A stretch of DNA of 64,000 nt. Origin: AP-15 sp035503615 (GTDB taxonomy: Bacteria; Pseudomonadota; Alphaproteobacteria; ATCC43930; CGMCC-115725). The first letter of the stretch is position 1. Each line of letters opens with the position of its first letter. Shown here one piece after another: positions 1-11,781 of this stretch. Where the stretch lies: the NCBI GenBank assembly GCA_035503615.1, contig DATJTI010000042.1:62001-126000 (forward strand). Direction: 5' to 3'. Under the pieces are notes generated by a model. It had not been told where the DNA came from. It saw nothing but the letters and a program-made list of their open reading frames with translations, and searched no databases. Made by a program: the position numbers and the translations under genes.

Positions 1-134
1 GAGGCCACCGGTCGGCTGTGGCCGAAGCCAGCAATCACCTGATCGACGAGGTCTCGGCGGCGAGCTGGGAGCGCTTTCTGGCTGCGCGCGAAGCGATGCT
101 GCGAGACGGTCGGATCGATGACGAGCCGGCGTGA
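1..134 (+). CDS. C-terminal end of a gene upstream of rpoD, probably DNA primase (DnaG)
   Basis: An open frame enters from the left edge and stops with TGA at 132-134. About 43 residues are visible; they are helical and charged, with a W-E-R-F followed by an A-A-R-E-A pattern and an acidic end (I-D-D-E-P-A). Primase C-termini are helical in this way, and dnaG lies directly before rpoD in many alphaproteobacteria (the dnaG-rpoD macromolecular synthesis arrangement). The identity rests mainly on position and on this short tail, because no catalytic Toprim or zinc-finger region is inside the window. The gap to the rpoD start is about 120 bp. Confidence 0.5.
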   Translation, partial: GHRSAVAEASNHLIDEVSAASWERFLAAREAMLRDGRIDDEPA

Positions 135-257
135 CACACCGATCCGTGACACGCCAATCCGTCCGGCGGGTGCGCGCCGCCCGCAGCGCCGCAACATGGG
201 AAATTCTGGTCCCCGATCTTGGCTCGGCCGGGGCGAAACCTGTCTAGGGATGGTGGA

Positions 258-2216
<1,959 letters not shown>

Positions 2217-2286
2217 CCCGGCGCCCCGCGCCTCGTCTGCCGAGCGGGGGCGACAGCCCCTGCAGCCTGTCGTATCCTCGGCTGGC

Positions 2287-2360
2287 GGGCCCGTAGTTCA
2301 GCTGGTTAGAACGCGCCGCTCATAACGGTGTAGTCGCAGGTTCGAATCCTGCCGGGCCTA
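2287..2360 (+). tRNA. tRNA with CAU anticodon (tRNA-Ile2 or elongator tRNA-Met)
   Basis: A complete cloverleaf folds by eye. The acceptor stem is GGGCCCG/CGGGCCT with a G1-U72 wobble, the D arm is GTTC/GAAC, and the anticodon stem is CGCCG/CGGTG with loop CTCATAA (anticodon CAT at 2321-2323). The variable loop is TAGTC, the T arm is GCAGG-TTCGAAT-CCTGC, and the discriminator is A at 2360. The following bases are CCC, so CCA is not fully encoded. A paired 1-72 position argues against initiator tRNA. A CAU gene can be elongator Met or the lysidine-modified Ile2 isoacceptor; I lean to Ile2 but cannot prove it from sequence alone. Confidence 0.93.
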
Positions 2361-2433
2361 CCCGCGCCGCGCTGCCAGAGCGTGATCTTGCCCGGGCGAG
2401 GCAGCGCGCGAAAACCCACACCGGGAGGATGCG

Positions 2434-3498
2434 ATGAGCGCAGACCGCAGCAGGCCGCCGATCGTGCATTTTGTCGGCAGTATTCCGCTGCCCGATGCCG
2501 AAACCGTGTTTCGCACGCTGGCCGCGGCGACCGGGCCGCTTCTGCGACGGCTCCCGGACGGCGAAACCGGGATCCGCAAGACCTGGATCCGCTTTTTGCA
2601 GCAGGTGCTCGCCGACAACCCGGCGATCGAGGTCGCCGCGGATGTGCCGCCGTTCAGATTCACCCAGTGGGACGGCCGGTTGCTGCGCGAAATCCCGCGG
2701 CTTCGCCTGCGCCGCGGTGCCACGCCCGACCCCGCGACGTTTGTCACCGGCTATGCCGAGATGGCGATCGCCTCCTGGCGTCTGTTCGAGCGTTTGCAGG
2801 CCGAGGGCGTCATTCCGCCCGGTGTCAAGTTCCAGGTATCGCTGCCGACCCCGGTCGCTCCCATCTACAACAACATGGTCCCGGCGGACCGGGCGGCACT
2901 GCTGCCGGCGCTGACCCGGCATCTCGTCGGCGAGGTCGCAAAGATTGCTGCCGCGGTGCCAAACGATCGCCTCGCGCTGCAATGGGATGTGTGCCAGGAG
3001 GTGCTGGCCTGGGAAGGCTATTACGAACCGGGGCCGGTCGATTTTCGCACCGAGACGATCGCGGTCCTGACCTGGATCGGCGACGCCGTGCCGGCAACGG
3101 TCGAGCTCGGCTATCATCTGTGCTACGGCAGCCCCAACGACGAGCATTGCGTGCAGCCGAAGGACATGGCGATCATGGTCGAGATGACCAACCGGGTTGC
3201 TGCCGGGGTGTCGCGCTCGATCCAGTTCTTCCATATGCCGGTGCCGCAGGACCGCACCGACGACGCTTATTTCGCCCCGCTTGACGGGCTGAGGCTCGGC
3301 CCGGCGACCGAGCTCTATCTTGGCCTCGTCCACCATAATGATGCCGCCGGCGACGTGGCGCGGCTCACGGCGGCGCAGCGCCATGCACGGGTCGATGGTG
3401 TCGCCACCGAATGCGGCATGGCGCGCGGCGACCCGGCACGGCTGCCATCATTGCTCGCCGCCCATCTCCATGCCGCGCGATTCGCAGCGGACCGGTAG
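2434..3498 (+). CDS. Stand-alone MetE/UroD-fold protein with methionine-synthase-like zinc ligands, function unknown
   Basis: A 354-residue soluble protein resembling a single barrel of the cobalamin-independent methionine synthase (MetE)/uroporphyrinogen decarboxylase superfamily. The early V-H-F-V-G-S-I-P motif is typical of these barrels. H228 and C230 (Y-H-L-C-Y-G) and C327 (T-E-C-G-M-A-R) sit where MetE places its zinc-binding His-x-Cys and C-terminal Cys-Gly, so thiol activation by zinc is plausible. It is less than half the length of MetE and lacks the duplicated N-terminal barrel. GGAGG precedes the ATG. It stands alone between a tRNA and a convergent efflux operon; metH lies elsewhere in the window, so it is probably not the main methionine synthase. 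Methyl acceptor and donor are unknown. Confidence 0.8.
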   Translation: MSADRSRPPIVHFVGSIPLPDAETVFRTLAAATGPLLRRLPDGETGIRKTWIRFLQQVLADNPAIEVAADVPPFRFTQWDGRLLREIPRLRLRRGATPDPATFVTGYAEMAIASWRLFERLQAEGVIPPGVKFQVSLPTPVAPIYNNMVPADRAALLPALTRHLVGEVAKIAAAVPNDRLALQWDVCQEVLAWEGYYEPGPVDFRTETIAVLTWIGDAVPATVELGYHLCYGSPNDEHCVQPKDMAIMVEMTNRVAAGVSRSIQFFHMPVPQDRTDDAYFAPLDGLRLGPATELYLGLVHHNDAAGDVARLTAAQRHARVDGVATECGMARGDPARLPSLLAAHLHAARFAADR

Positions 3499-3509
3499 CT
3501 GCGACGCCG

Positions 3510-3541
3510 CCCACTTACGACACCCACCCACTTACGACACC
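3510..3541 (-). repeat. 15-bp direct repeat (period 17) spanning the stop codon of the RND permease
   Basis: The 15-mer cccacttacgacacc occurs at 3510-3524 and again at 3527-3541. The second copy contains the last codons and TAA stop (3532-3534) of the leftward RND permease gene; the first copy lies just beyond it. The 3' tip of the gene, including its stop, has been duplicated downstream. Confidence 0.9.
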
Positions 3542-6500
3542 TGGGCAAGTTCCTTGACCCGGGTCGATTGCGCGGCGGCGAGGTGGTTCTTGGCCAAGAC
3601 GGTGTAGACCGCGGGCAGCACGAACAACGTGAACAACGTGCCGATCGACATGCCGGCGACGACCACGATGCCGATCGAGAACCGGCTCGCCGCCCCGGCC
3701 CCGCTCGCTGCCAGCAACGGCACCAACCCGACCACCATCGCCGCCGTCGTCATCAGGATCGGGCGCAGCCGCACCCGTGCCGCCTCGACGATCGCGCGGC
3801 GCCGGTCGAGCTGTGCGCTGACCTGCAATTCATTGGCAAAGGCAACCATCAGGATGCCGTGCTTGCTGATCAGCCCGATCAGCGTGACGAGGCCGACCTG
3901 GGTATAGATGTTCATCGTCTCCAGGCCGAAGAACAGCGGCATCATTGCGCCGCAGATCGACAGCGGCACGCTGACAAGGATGACCAGCGGGTCGCGCAAG
4001 CTCTCGAACAACGCCGCCAGCACCAGAAAGATGATGATCAGCGCGAACACAAAGGTGACCGCGAGCTGGTTGCCTTCCCGCACATAAAGCCGTGTGTCCG
4101 ACAGGTAATCGTGGCTGAAGCCGACCGGTAATTTCTTTGCCTGGGCTTCGAGAAAATCGACGGCCTGGCCGGTCGTGACCCCCGGCATCGGCACCGCCTG
4201 GAACGTCGCGGAGTTCAGCTGGTTGTACTGGGTCAGCGCGTTGGGCTCGGTGTCCATGCGCAAACTCACGAGGTTCGACAGCGGCACCGGCTGTCCCGCA
4301 ACCGATTTGACGTAATAGCGGCTCAGCGTGCTGGCATTGAGGCGGTCGGACCGCGGCACCTGCGGGATCACCTCGTAGGAGCGGCCATTCAGATCGAACC
4401 AGTTGACGTAATTCTCGCCGACCAGCAGCGCCAGCGTGTCGCCGATCGATTGCATCGTGACACCGAGCTCGCTGGCTTTCGCGCGGTCGATCGTCACGTG
4501 AATTACCGGCTGGTTGAAATCGAGATCGCTGTCGACGACGATGAACATGCCGCTCTTGCGCGCCGCCGCCTTGATCTTCTCCATCTCCAGATAGATCGTC
4601 TTATAGTCTTGCGGCGAATAGATCACCATCTGGATCGGCAGCCCGCCGATCGTCGCCGGCAATGGCGGCAGGTTGAAGACAAAGGCGCGCAGCCCCTCGA
4701 CCGCGTTGACCTTGCGCTGAATCAGCGGCTTCAGCTGCTGCGCCGAGCGCGACCGCTCGCCCCACGGCTTCAAGATGACACCGGCGATGCCCTGGTTCGG
4801 CCCGAGATTGCCATTGACGATAAAGCGCAGAAAGGTCTCGGGGAAGGAAGCCAGCGCCCGGTCGAGCTTGTGGTCGTAGGCTTCGGAATAGTCGAGGTTG
4901 GCGTATTGCGGCGATTTGGTCAGCGCGAACAGCACCCCCTGGTCCTCCTCGGGGGCGAGTTCGGAGTTGGTGTTCATATACATGAAGACGAGGCTCGCCA
5001 GCACCGCGGCACCGAACAGCGCGGTCACCGGCCGGTAATCGAGCGAGCGCTCGAGGCGCCGGCCATACCAGCCGGCGAGCCACGAAAAGCCGCGATCAAT
5101 GATCCGCACGAACCGGTCCTGCAGCATCTGGCGGGACAACAGCAACGAGCACATCATCGGCGACAGCGTCACCGCGACGACGCCCGAGATGATCACCGCT
5201 CCGGCCAGCGTGAATGCGAATTCGCGAAACAGCGCCCCGGTGACCCCGCCAAGAAACCCGATCGGGGCGTAGACCGCCGCCAAGGTCAGGGTCATCGAGA
5301 TGACCGGGTTGGCAATCTCGCGGGCGCCGATCAACGCCGCCTGCGCCGGGGTCCGGCCCTCCTCGATATGGCGGTAGACATTTTCGACGACGACGATCGC
5401 GTCATCGACGACGAGCCCGATCGCCAGCACCATAGCCAGCAAGGTCAACAGGTTCAGGCTGAACCCGAGGGCCGCCATGATGATCCCGGCGCCGACCAGT
5501 GACAGCGGGATGGTCACGATCGGGATCACCACCGAGCGCAGGCTGCCGAGAAACAGGAAGATGACCGCGACGACGATGATCACGGCCGAGCCGAGCGAGG
5601 ATTCGACCTCGTCGATCGAGGCCTGGATGAATTTGGTCGAATCGTAAGCGACCTCCATCTGCACCGAGGGCGGCAGGTTGCGCTGGATCTGCGGCAGGAG
5701 TGCGCGCACGCCCTTGACGAGCGAGAGCGGATTGCCCGACGGCGTCGCCTGGATGCCGATGAACACGGCGTGGCGGCCGTTCATCATGACACTCGAGGTC
5801 CAGCTTTGCGCTGCAAGATCGACGGTCGCGATATCGCCCATCCGGACCACGGCGCCATTTTTCGATTTGACGACCATGTTCTTGAACTGGGCGACACTGG
5901 TCAGCCCGGTATTGGTGCTGACATTGGTGACGGTGAAGTAGCCTTTGGCTTGGCCAGGTGCGGACTGGTAGTTGTTGGCCTGGATCGCGGCGGCGACATC
6001 GCTGGCCGAGATGCCGCGCGCCGCCATTCGCGCCGGATCGAGCCACAACCGCATGGCGAAGGTCTGGCCGCCAAGAATGTCGGCCGAGGCCACGCCATTG
6101 ACCGTGTCGAGCAGCGGTTGCACCACCCTGGTCAAGTAATCGGAAATCGCCGCACTCGAAATCTCATTGCTGGAAAAGCCGATATACATGACCGCCGTGG
6201 TCTGTCCGGTGGCCTTGACAATAACCGGATCCTGTGATCCGGTCGGCAGCAGGTATTTGACCTGCTGAACCTTGGCCATGACTTCGGTCAAGGCCTTGTC
6301 GGGATCGAAATTCAGCAGGATGTAGGCGGTGATCGTGCTGGTCCCCTGGACCGAGGACGAGGTCAGATAGTCGATGCCCTCGGCGGTCGCGACGGCCTGG
6401 GCAAGCGGCGTCGTAATAAAGCCCTGGATCAGATTGGGCGAGGCGCCGGGATAAAGCGTGGTGATCGTGATCGTGGTGTTCGACAGCTTGGGATATTGCC

Positions 6501-6603
6501 GGATCGGCAATTGCATCATCGCCCGCAGCCCGACCAGCAGGATCAAGAGGCTGACGACCAGCGCCAGCACCGGCCGGCGGATGAAGATATCGGTGAACGA
6601 CAT
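3532..6603 (-). CDS. RND efflux permease (HAE1/AcrB family), operon 1
   Basis: Inner-membrane proton/drug antiporter, 1023 residues, the usual length of the AcrB/MexB/MexF group. The N-terminus M-S-F-T-D-I-F-I-R-R-P-V-L-A begins the first membrane segment. The periplasmic pore loop is followed by a transmembrane block with A-I-G-L-V-V-D-D-A-I-V-V-V-E-N, the paired aspartates of TM4 used for proton relay, and a second half that ends in a matching block (P-L-L-A-A-S-G-A-G-A). The ATG at 6603 replaces an upstream GTG-type extension that carries no family similarity. It follows its fusion protein by 26 bp and is cotranscribed with a tetR gene. No outer-membrane factor is encoded next to it, so it presumably borrows one. 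Substrate unknown. Confidence 0.94.
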   Translation of the reverse strand: MSFTDIFIRRPVLALVVSLLILLVGLRAMMQLPIRQYPKLSNTTITITTLYPGASPNLIQGFITTPLAQAVATAEGIDYLTSSSVQGTSTITAYILLNFDPDKALTEVMAKVQQVKYLLPTGSQDPVIVKATGQTTAVMYIGFSSNEISSAAISDYLTRVVQPLLDTVNGVASADILGGQTFAMRLWLDPARMAARGISASDVAAAIQANNYQSAPGQAKGYFTVTNVSTNTGLTSVAQFKNMVVKSKNGAVVRMGDIATVDLAAQSWTSSVMMNGRHAVFIGIQATPSGNPLSLVKGVRALLPQIQRNLPPSVQMEVAYDSTKFIQASIDEVESSLGSAVIIVVAVIFLFLGSLRSVVIPIVTIPLSLVGAGIIMAALGFSLNLLTLLAMVLAIGLVVDDAIVVVENVYRHIEEGRTPAQAALIGAREIANPVISMTLTLAAVYAPIGFLGGVTGALFREFAFTLAGAVIISGVVAVTLSPMMCSLLLSRQMLQDRFVRIIDRGFSWLAGWYGRRLERSLDYRPVTALFGAAVLASLVFMYMNTNSELAPEEDQGVLFALTKSPQYANLDYSEAYDHKLDRALASFPETFLRFIVNGNLGPNQGIAGVILKPWGERSRSAQQLKPLIQRKVNAVEGLRAFVFNLPPLPATIGGLPIQMVIYSPQDYKTIYLEMEKIKAAARKSGMFIVVDSDLDFNQPVIHVTIDRAKASELGVTMQSIGDTLALLVGENYVNWFDLNGRSYEVIPQVPRSDRLNASTLSRYYVKSVAGQPVPLSNLVSLRMDTEPNALTQYNQLNSATFQAVPMPGVTTGQAVDFLEAQAKKLPVGFSHDYLSDTRLYVREGNQLAVTFVFALIIIFLVLAALFESLRDPLVILVSVPLSICGAMMPLFFGLETMNIYTQVGLVTLIGLISKHGILMVAFANELQVSAQLDRRRAIVEAARVRLRPILMTTAAMVVGLVPLLAASGAGAASRFSIGIVVVAGMSIGTLFTLFVLPAVYTVLAKNHLAAAQSTRVKELAQVS

Positions 6604-6629
6604 GGCTTGGCGCGCCGCCGGGAAGACGG

Positions 6630-7859
6630 TCAGTGCAGCGTCGGATGGGCCGGCGGCTGCGGCGGCGGCGAACCGGTTATTGCCACCTGCGAGCCGCTCT
6701 GCAGCTTGACCTGACCGGCCGCGACAATCTCCTCGCCGGGCTTCAGCCCGGAGAGGATCGCCACCTTGTCGCCCCACCGGTCACCGGTCTTGACCGGGGT
6801 GCGGACCGCTCGCAGCACAGCGTGCCCGTGCGCGTCCTTGCCCTCCGGCCGGATCACATAGACGCTGTCGCCATAGAGCGTGTATTCGACCGCGGTCTCC
6901 GGTACGACCATCATGTCGGGCTGCGGCGGCAGCACGATCGCGGCATTGACAAACATCCCCGGCAATAGCGCGCCATCGGGGTTTGGCATCGTCGCCTGGA
7001 CCTCGATCGTGCGCGTGTCGGGGCTCAGCTGCGGTTCGATCGTCGTCAGCTTCGCCATGAAGACCCGGCCGGGATAGGCGTCGGAGGTCACGCGAACCTC
7101 TTGGCCGACCGCGATCTCGGAGCGCTGCTGCGAGGGCAGCGTGAAGTTGACATAGAGCATCGACAGATCGGTCAGGGTGACGATCGGCGCCCCGGCGTTC
7201 AAATATTGCCCGAGATCGATCTGGCGCAACCCGAGCTGGCCGGAGAACGGTGCGCGGATCAGCTTCTGCGCGATAATCGCCTGCGTCTTCTGCACGAGAG
7301 CCTTCATCTGGTCGAGCTGGCTCTGGTTCTGGTCGACCGTCTCCTGCGGGGTGAACTGGCGTTTGACGAGTTCTTTCGAGCGCGCGAGCGTGATCTCGGC
7401 GAGCCGCGCCTGCGCCTCGTAATTGGCGAGGTCGCCAAGATCCGGTGCGTCGTTGAGCTGCACCAGCGGATCGCCAGCCTTCACCGTCTCGCCCGGGTGG
7501 AAAAAGATCTTGGTGACCCGCCCGGCGACTTCGGGATTGACCGTGACCTGGTGGACCGCGATGAGCGAGCCGATACCAGGGGCAAAGCGCGGGACCGACT
7601 GGCTGGTGACCGTCACCGCGCTGATCTCGGCCGGCGGCGGTTTGTTGTGGGCGAAGAAATTGGCGATCGCGTGGGCGCGGAAGCGATTGAACTCGTAGAG
7701 GCCACCGAGCACGATCGCCAAGAGCAACCCGACAATGACGAACCAGCGCACCACGTGAGGTCGCGGCGAAGCCGTGCGGCGGCCGTCACCGCGCTCGTCT
7801 GTCGCCCGATTTGTCGTCGCCGCGCGTGCCGAGGTTGGCGACAGCGGATCACCGTCCAT
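6630..7859 (-). CDS. RND efflux periplasmic adaptor (membrane fusion protein), operon 1
   Basis: A 409-residue adaptor of the AcrA/MexE family that bridges the permease to an outer-membrane channel. A charged N-terminus leads into a single membrane anchor at about residues 37-55. The biotinyl-lipoyl half (V-N-P-E-V-A-G-R-V-T, then H-P-G-E-T-V-K-A-G-D-P-L), an alpha-helical hairpin rich in Gln (residues about 125-190), the second lipoyl half (I-R-A-P-F-S-G-Q-L-G), and beta-barrel and membrane-proximal domains (L-L-P-G-M-F-V) follow in order. Its start overlaps the end of tetR by 11 bp, suggesting translational coupling, and the permease follows 26 bp later. Confidence 0.93.
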   Translation of the reverse strand: MDGDPLSPTSARAATTNRATDERGDGRRTASPRPHVVRWFVIVGLLLAIVLGGLYEFNRFRAHAIANFFAHNKPPPAEISAVTVTSQSVPRFAPGIGSLIAVHQVTVNPEVAGRVTKIFFHPGETVKAGDPLVQLNDAPDLGDLANYEAQARLAEITLARSKELVKRQFTPQETVDQNQSQLDQMKALVQKTQAIIAQKLIRAPFSGQLGLRQIDLGQYLNAGAPIVTLTDLSMLYVNFTLPSQQRSEIAVGQEVRVTSDAYPGRVFMAKLTTIEPQLSPDTRTIEVQATMPNPDGALLPGMFVNAAIVLPPQPDMMVVPETAVEYTLYGDSVYVIRPEGKDAHGHAVLRAVRTPVKTGDRWGDKVAILSGLKPGEEIVAAGQVKLQSGSQVAITGSPPPQPPAHPTLH

Positions 7860-8577
7860 TAGCGGCTCCCTTGGCGGTGCCTCCCAGATCGGCGGTGAAT
7901 TCGAACGGGCGACGCGCGCTGGCAGGCAGCGCCGTGGCGATCGCCGCCTCGGTCAGGCCAATGCCGCGCAGGATGAACCACGCCGTCTCTTCGGCCACCG
8001 CCACCATCGTCCCCTGATAGGTCAGGCAGGCGCGTGCCGGCAGCAGCACGAACGCCATCATTGCCGCAAGATGATGGCCGAACCAGAAGCGGTTGGCCGA
8101 GGCGATCGGCCCCAACGCCATGTCGCCGGCGGTGACGGCCGCCTCGATCGAGGCGGCGAACAGCGGGTGGACCCGCGCGAAAATCGTGTCGAACAGCTCG
8201 CGCGCGTACTCTCCGTCTTCGAGAAAGCTGTGCAGCACCAGCCGCAGCCGAGAGTCGCGCTCGGTCCGGTCGGCATCGCCGGCGAGGAGAAAATAGCGCA
8301 CCATGTAATCGATCATGCGGACCAATGTCGCCGTCGACGGTTCGAGCGTCGCCAGCCTTTCGAGCGCCGGGTCGCCCTCGCAGCCGAGCCGCAGGATCTC
8401 GCCATAGAGATGCTTCTTGCTCGGAAAATGCCGAAACAGCAGCGCCTCGGAGATGTTCGCCGCCTCGGCGATCTCGCGCGTCGTGGTGCCGGCAAAGCCT
8501 TTGCGCGCAAACAGCGGCAGAGCGGCCGTGACGATCGCCTTGTGGCGCTCGTCGCTATCCAGTCGTGTCAGAGCCAT
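7849..8577 (-). CDS. TetR family repressor of the adjacent RND operon
   Basis: A 242-residue one-component regulator. The N-terminal TetR helix-turn-helix spans about residues 10-56, with F-A-R-K-G-F-A-G-T-T-T-R-E-I-A and the recognition helix region L-L-F-R-H-F-P-S-K-K. The rest is an all-helical ligand/dimerisation domain of the AcrR type. It is the first gene of the leftward tetR-MFP-permease operon and overlaps the adaptor gene by 11 bp. A perfect 16-bp palindrome lies 11 bp upstream of the start codon, so autorepression of the whole operon, relieved by an efflux substrate, is the natural inference. Confidence 0.92.
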   Translation of the reverse strand: MALTRLDSDERHKAIVTAALPLFARKGFAGTTTREIAEAANISEALLFRHFPSKKHLYGEILRLGCEGDPALERLATLEPSTATLVRMIDYMVRYFLLAGDADRTERDSRLRLVLHSFLEDGEYARELFDTIFARVHPLFAASIEAAVTAGDMALGPIASANRFWFGHHLAAMMAFVLLPARACLTYQGTMVAVAEETAWFILRGIGLTEAAIATALPASARRPFEFTADLGGTAKGAANGR

Positions 8578-8587
8578 CGCGTGAAGA

Positions 8588-8603
8588 AAGTAAGCGCTTA
8601 CTT
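8588..8603. promoter_or_regulatory. Perfect palindromic operator upstream of tetR
   Basis: aagtaagcgcttactt is a 16-bp perfect inverted repeat whose near edge is 11 bp before the tetR ATG. Half-sites of the gTAAG type and this spacing are typical of TetR-family operators that overlap their own promoter. Binding by the adjacent TetR protein is inferred, not shown. Confidence 0.75.
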
Positions 8604-8787
8604 ACCAGCGGTCAATAGCGGTTTGCCGCGCCACGCCGCCGGCGATTGCGGCGCATCGGGTCATTATCGCGGCACATCGGGATCGTGGCACATGGCGAAG
8701 ACGTGCCAGATGGGCAGTATGATGCGGGCGCGGCTCCGCGGGTCGCTACCGCAGCCCGGACAACAACCGGACAACAAGAGGGCAAGC

Positions 8788-9123
8788 ATGTCTGGACGGA
8801 AGATCGATTTCTTCGGGACCTTTCTCGACAACCTCAAGCCGCCCTCATCGGCCGCTGCGAGCGCCGGGATCAGGGGTCCACGCCTCTTCTCACCAAGCCC
8901 TTCGAGTGCCGCACCCGGGCCCGATCCGCTGAACGAAGTATTGAAGGCGTTGCGCCATGGAGACCGGCCGGCCAAGGACCTGATCCCGCTGGTCGGCAGG
9001 TCGGTTTCGGAATTCCTCGCGATCGGCGACAGGCTGGTCGAACTCGGCTGGGTGCGGCGGGTTGATGGCGACGTCCTGCAGCTGACCGAGAAGGGCCACG
9101 AGGTTGCCGATCTTCTCGCGTAG
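8788..9123 (+). CDS. Small protein with a C-terminal winged-helix-like domain
   Basis: A 111-residue protein starting at an ATG preceded by gagggcaagc. The N-terminal half (M-S-G-R-K-I-D-F-F-G-T-F) is followed by a Ser/Ala/Pro-rich linker to about residue 48. The C-terminal half looks like a compact winged helix: L-N-E-V-L-K-A-L-R, then S-E-F-L-A-I-G-D-R-L-V-E-L-G-W-V as the putative recognition helix, and V-D-G-D-V-L-Q-L-T-E-K-G as the wing. Its last 20 bases overlap the start of the next gene, which encodes a membrane protein, so the two are probably made together. I do not recognise the family; MarR/PadR-like or protein-interaction winged helices are alternatives. Confidence 0.6.
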   Translation: MSGRKIDFFGTFLDNLKPPSSAAASAGIRGPRLFSPSPSSAAPGPDPLNEVLKALRHGDRPAKDLIPLVGRSVSEFLAIGDRLVELGWVRRVDGDVLQLTEKGHEVADLLA

Positions 9124-9970
9124 ACGCCGGCCGCCGCCGACAGCGCCGGGGCTGGTCACGCAACCCGCAAATGCCGTCCACGGGATCAAATCCTACCGAC
9201 GCCGGGTGATTCTCCAGAACCTCGCGGTGATTCTGGGGGGCGCCGCCGTCCTGCTCGCCATCGGCTTCTACCTGCCCAAAAGCTCGGCCGAACCGTGGCG
9301 CACGATTGTCGATCTCGTCCTCGTCGCCGGTTTCTCGGCGCTCGTCGCCTATGGCGAATTGCTGTCCCGCTACCACGACAGTGCGGCTCGGCTGATCGGC
9401 GCGCCGCCGACGCCGGTGTACCTACTGGCCAATGTCGCGGCCGCCATCGCCGCGTTGCTGATCGTGCGCGCAACCGGCGTTGTCGCCGGAACCAGGGCGC
9501 CGCGTCTCTACGGCATCCTGCTGGCGGGCTTTGGCGCGATCGCGTTCTTTCGCACCTCGTTATTCACGATGCGCGTCGGCGGCGCCGATATCGGTGTCGG
9601 CCCGAGCGCGCTGCTACAATCGCTGCTTGGCGCCGCCGATCGCATGATCGATCGCGACCAGGCGCAGGGCCGAGCCACCGATGTTGCCGAAATCATGCGT
9701 GACATCAGCTTTGCCAAGGCGCGGGCAGCACTGCCGAGCCTTTGTTTCACTCTCGTCGAGAACCTGACCCCCGCCGACCAAAAAGGGGCGAGCGAGCAGA
9801 TCCGCAGCCTCGCTCAATCGCCCGAACTCGGCGAGGACGCCAAAGCTGTCATCCTCGGCGTCTATCTGATACGCCAAGTCGGCGCCGACGTGCTCGAATT
9901 GGCGGTCCGCGCGCTTGGCCCCGAGATCCGGATTGATCCCTCTCCGCCGGCGCCCGCGGGGCAACCTTGA
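9104..9970 (+). CDS. Membrane protein of unknown function, coupled to the preceding small gene
   Basis: The frame has a TTG at 9104 inside the end of the previous gene; another candidate is the GTG at 9206 at the edge of the first membrane segment. From TTG it gives 288 residues. Four hydrophobic segments lie at about 36-56, 68-86, 106-128 and 135-153, followed by a cytoplasmic-looking helical domain of about 130 residues containing the pattern D-R-D-Q-A-Q-G-R-A-T-D. No family is recognised. The 20-bp overlap with the winged-helix-like gene suggests a two-gene unit, with the small protein as a possible cytoplasmic partner or regulator. ettA follows 63 bp downstream on the same strand. Confidence 0.65.
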   Translation: MPIFSRRRRPPPTAPGLVTQPANAVHGIKSYRRRVILQNLAVILGGAAVLLAIGFYLPKSSAEPWRTIVDLVLVAGFSALVAYGELLSRYHDSAARLIGAPPTPVYLLANVAAAIAALLIVRATGVVAGTRAPRLYGILLAGFGAIAFFRTSLFTMRVGGADIGVGPSALLQSLLGAADRMIDRDQAQGRATDVAEIMRDISFAKARAALPSLCFTLVENLTPADQKGASEQIRSLAQSPELGEDAKAVILGVYLIRQVGADVLELAVRALGPEIRIDPSPPAPAGQP

Positions 9971-10033
9971 CGGGCCGGCAAGCGATCCTTACTTCGCTCT
10001 CTCCACTCCCCCACGACACCTTGGACCCCGGCG

Positions 10034-11716
<1,683 letters not shown>

Positions 11717-11733
11717 TCCGCAGCACCCCGCCT

Positions 11734-11753
11734 GCGGCCCGCTGATGGGCCGC
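11734..11753. terminator. GC-rich hairpin between convergent ettA and mlaC
   Basis: gcggccc (11734-11740) pairs perfectly with gggccgc (11747-11753) around the six-base loop gctgat. It lies between two converging genes, where a shared bidirectional terminator is expected, but neither side has a clear T-run. The call is positional and tentative. Confidence 0.4.
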
Positions 11754-11781
11754 TAATTCTGGTAGAGGCGCCTAATTCTGG
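11753..11781 (-). repeat. 10-bp direct repeat (period 19) spanning the mlaC stop codon
   Basis: ctaattctgg occurs at 11753-11762 and 11772-11781. The second copy is the TAG stop plus the final Gln-Asn codons of leftward mlaC; the first copy lies just beyond it. The duplicate reproduces the gene's last codons and stop downstream, as seen at several other 3' ends here. Confidence 0.75.

Noticed and set aside
219..257. Longer RpoD with a start at 219
   Set aside because: The added 13 residues are Arg-rich and atypical; the ATG at 258 has the better ribosome site and the expected first residues.
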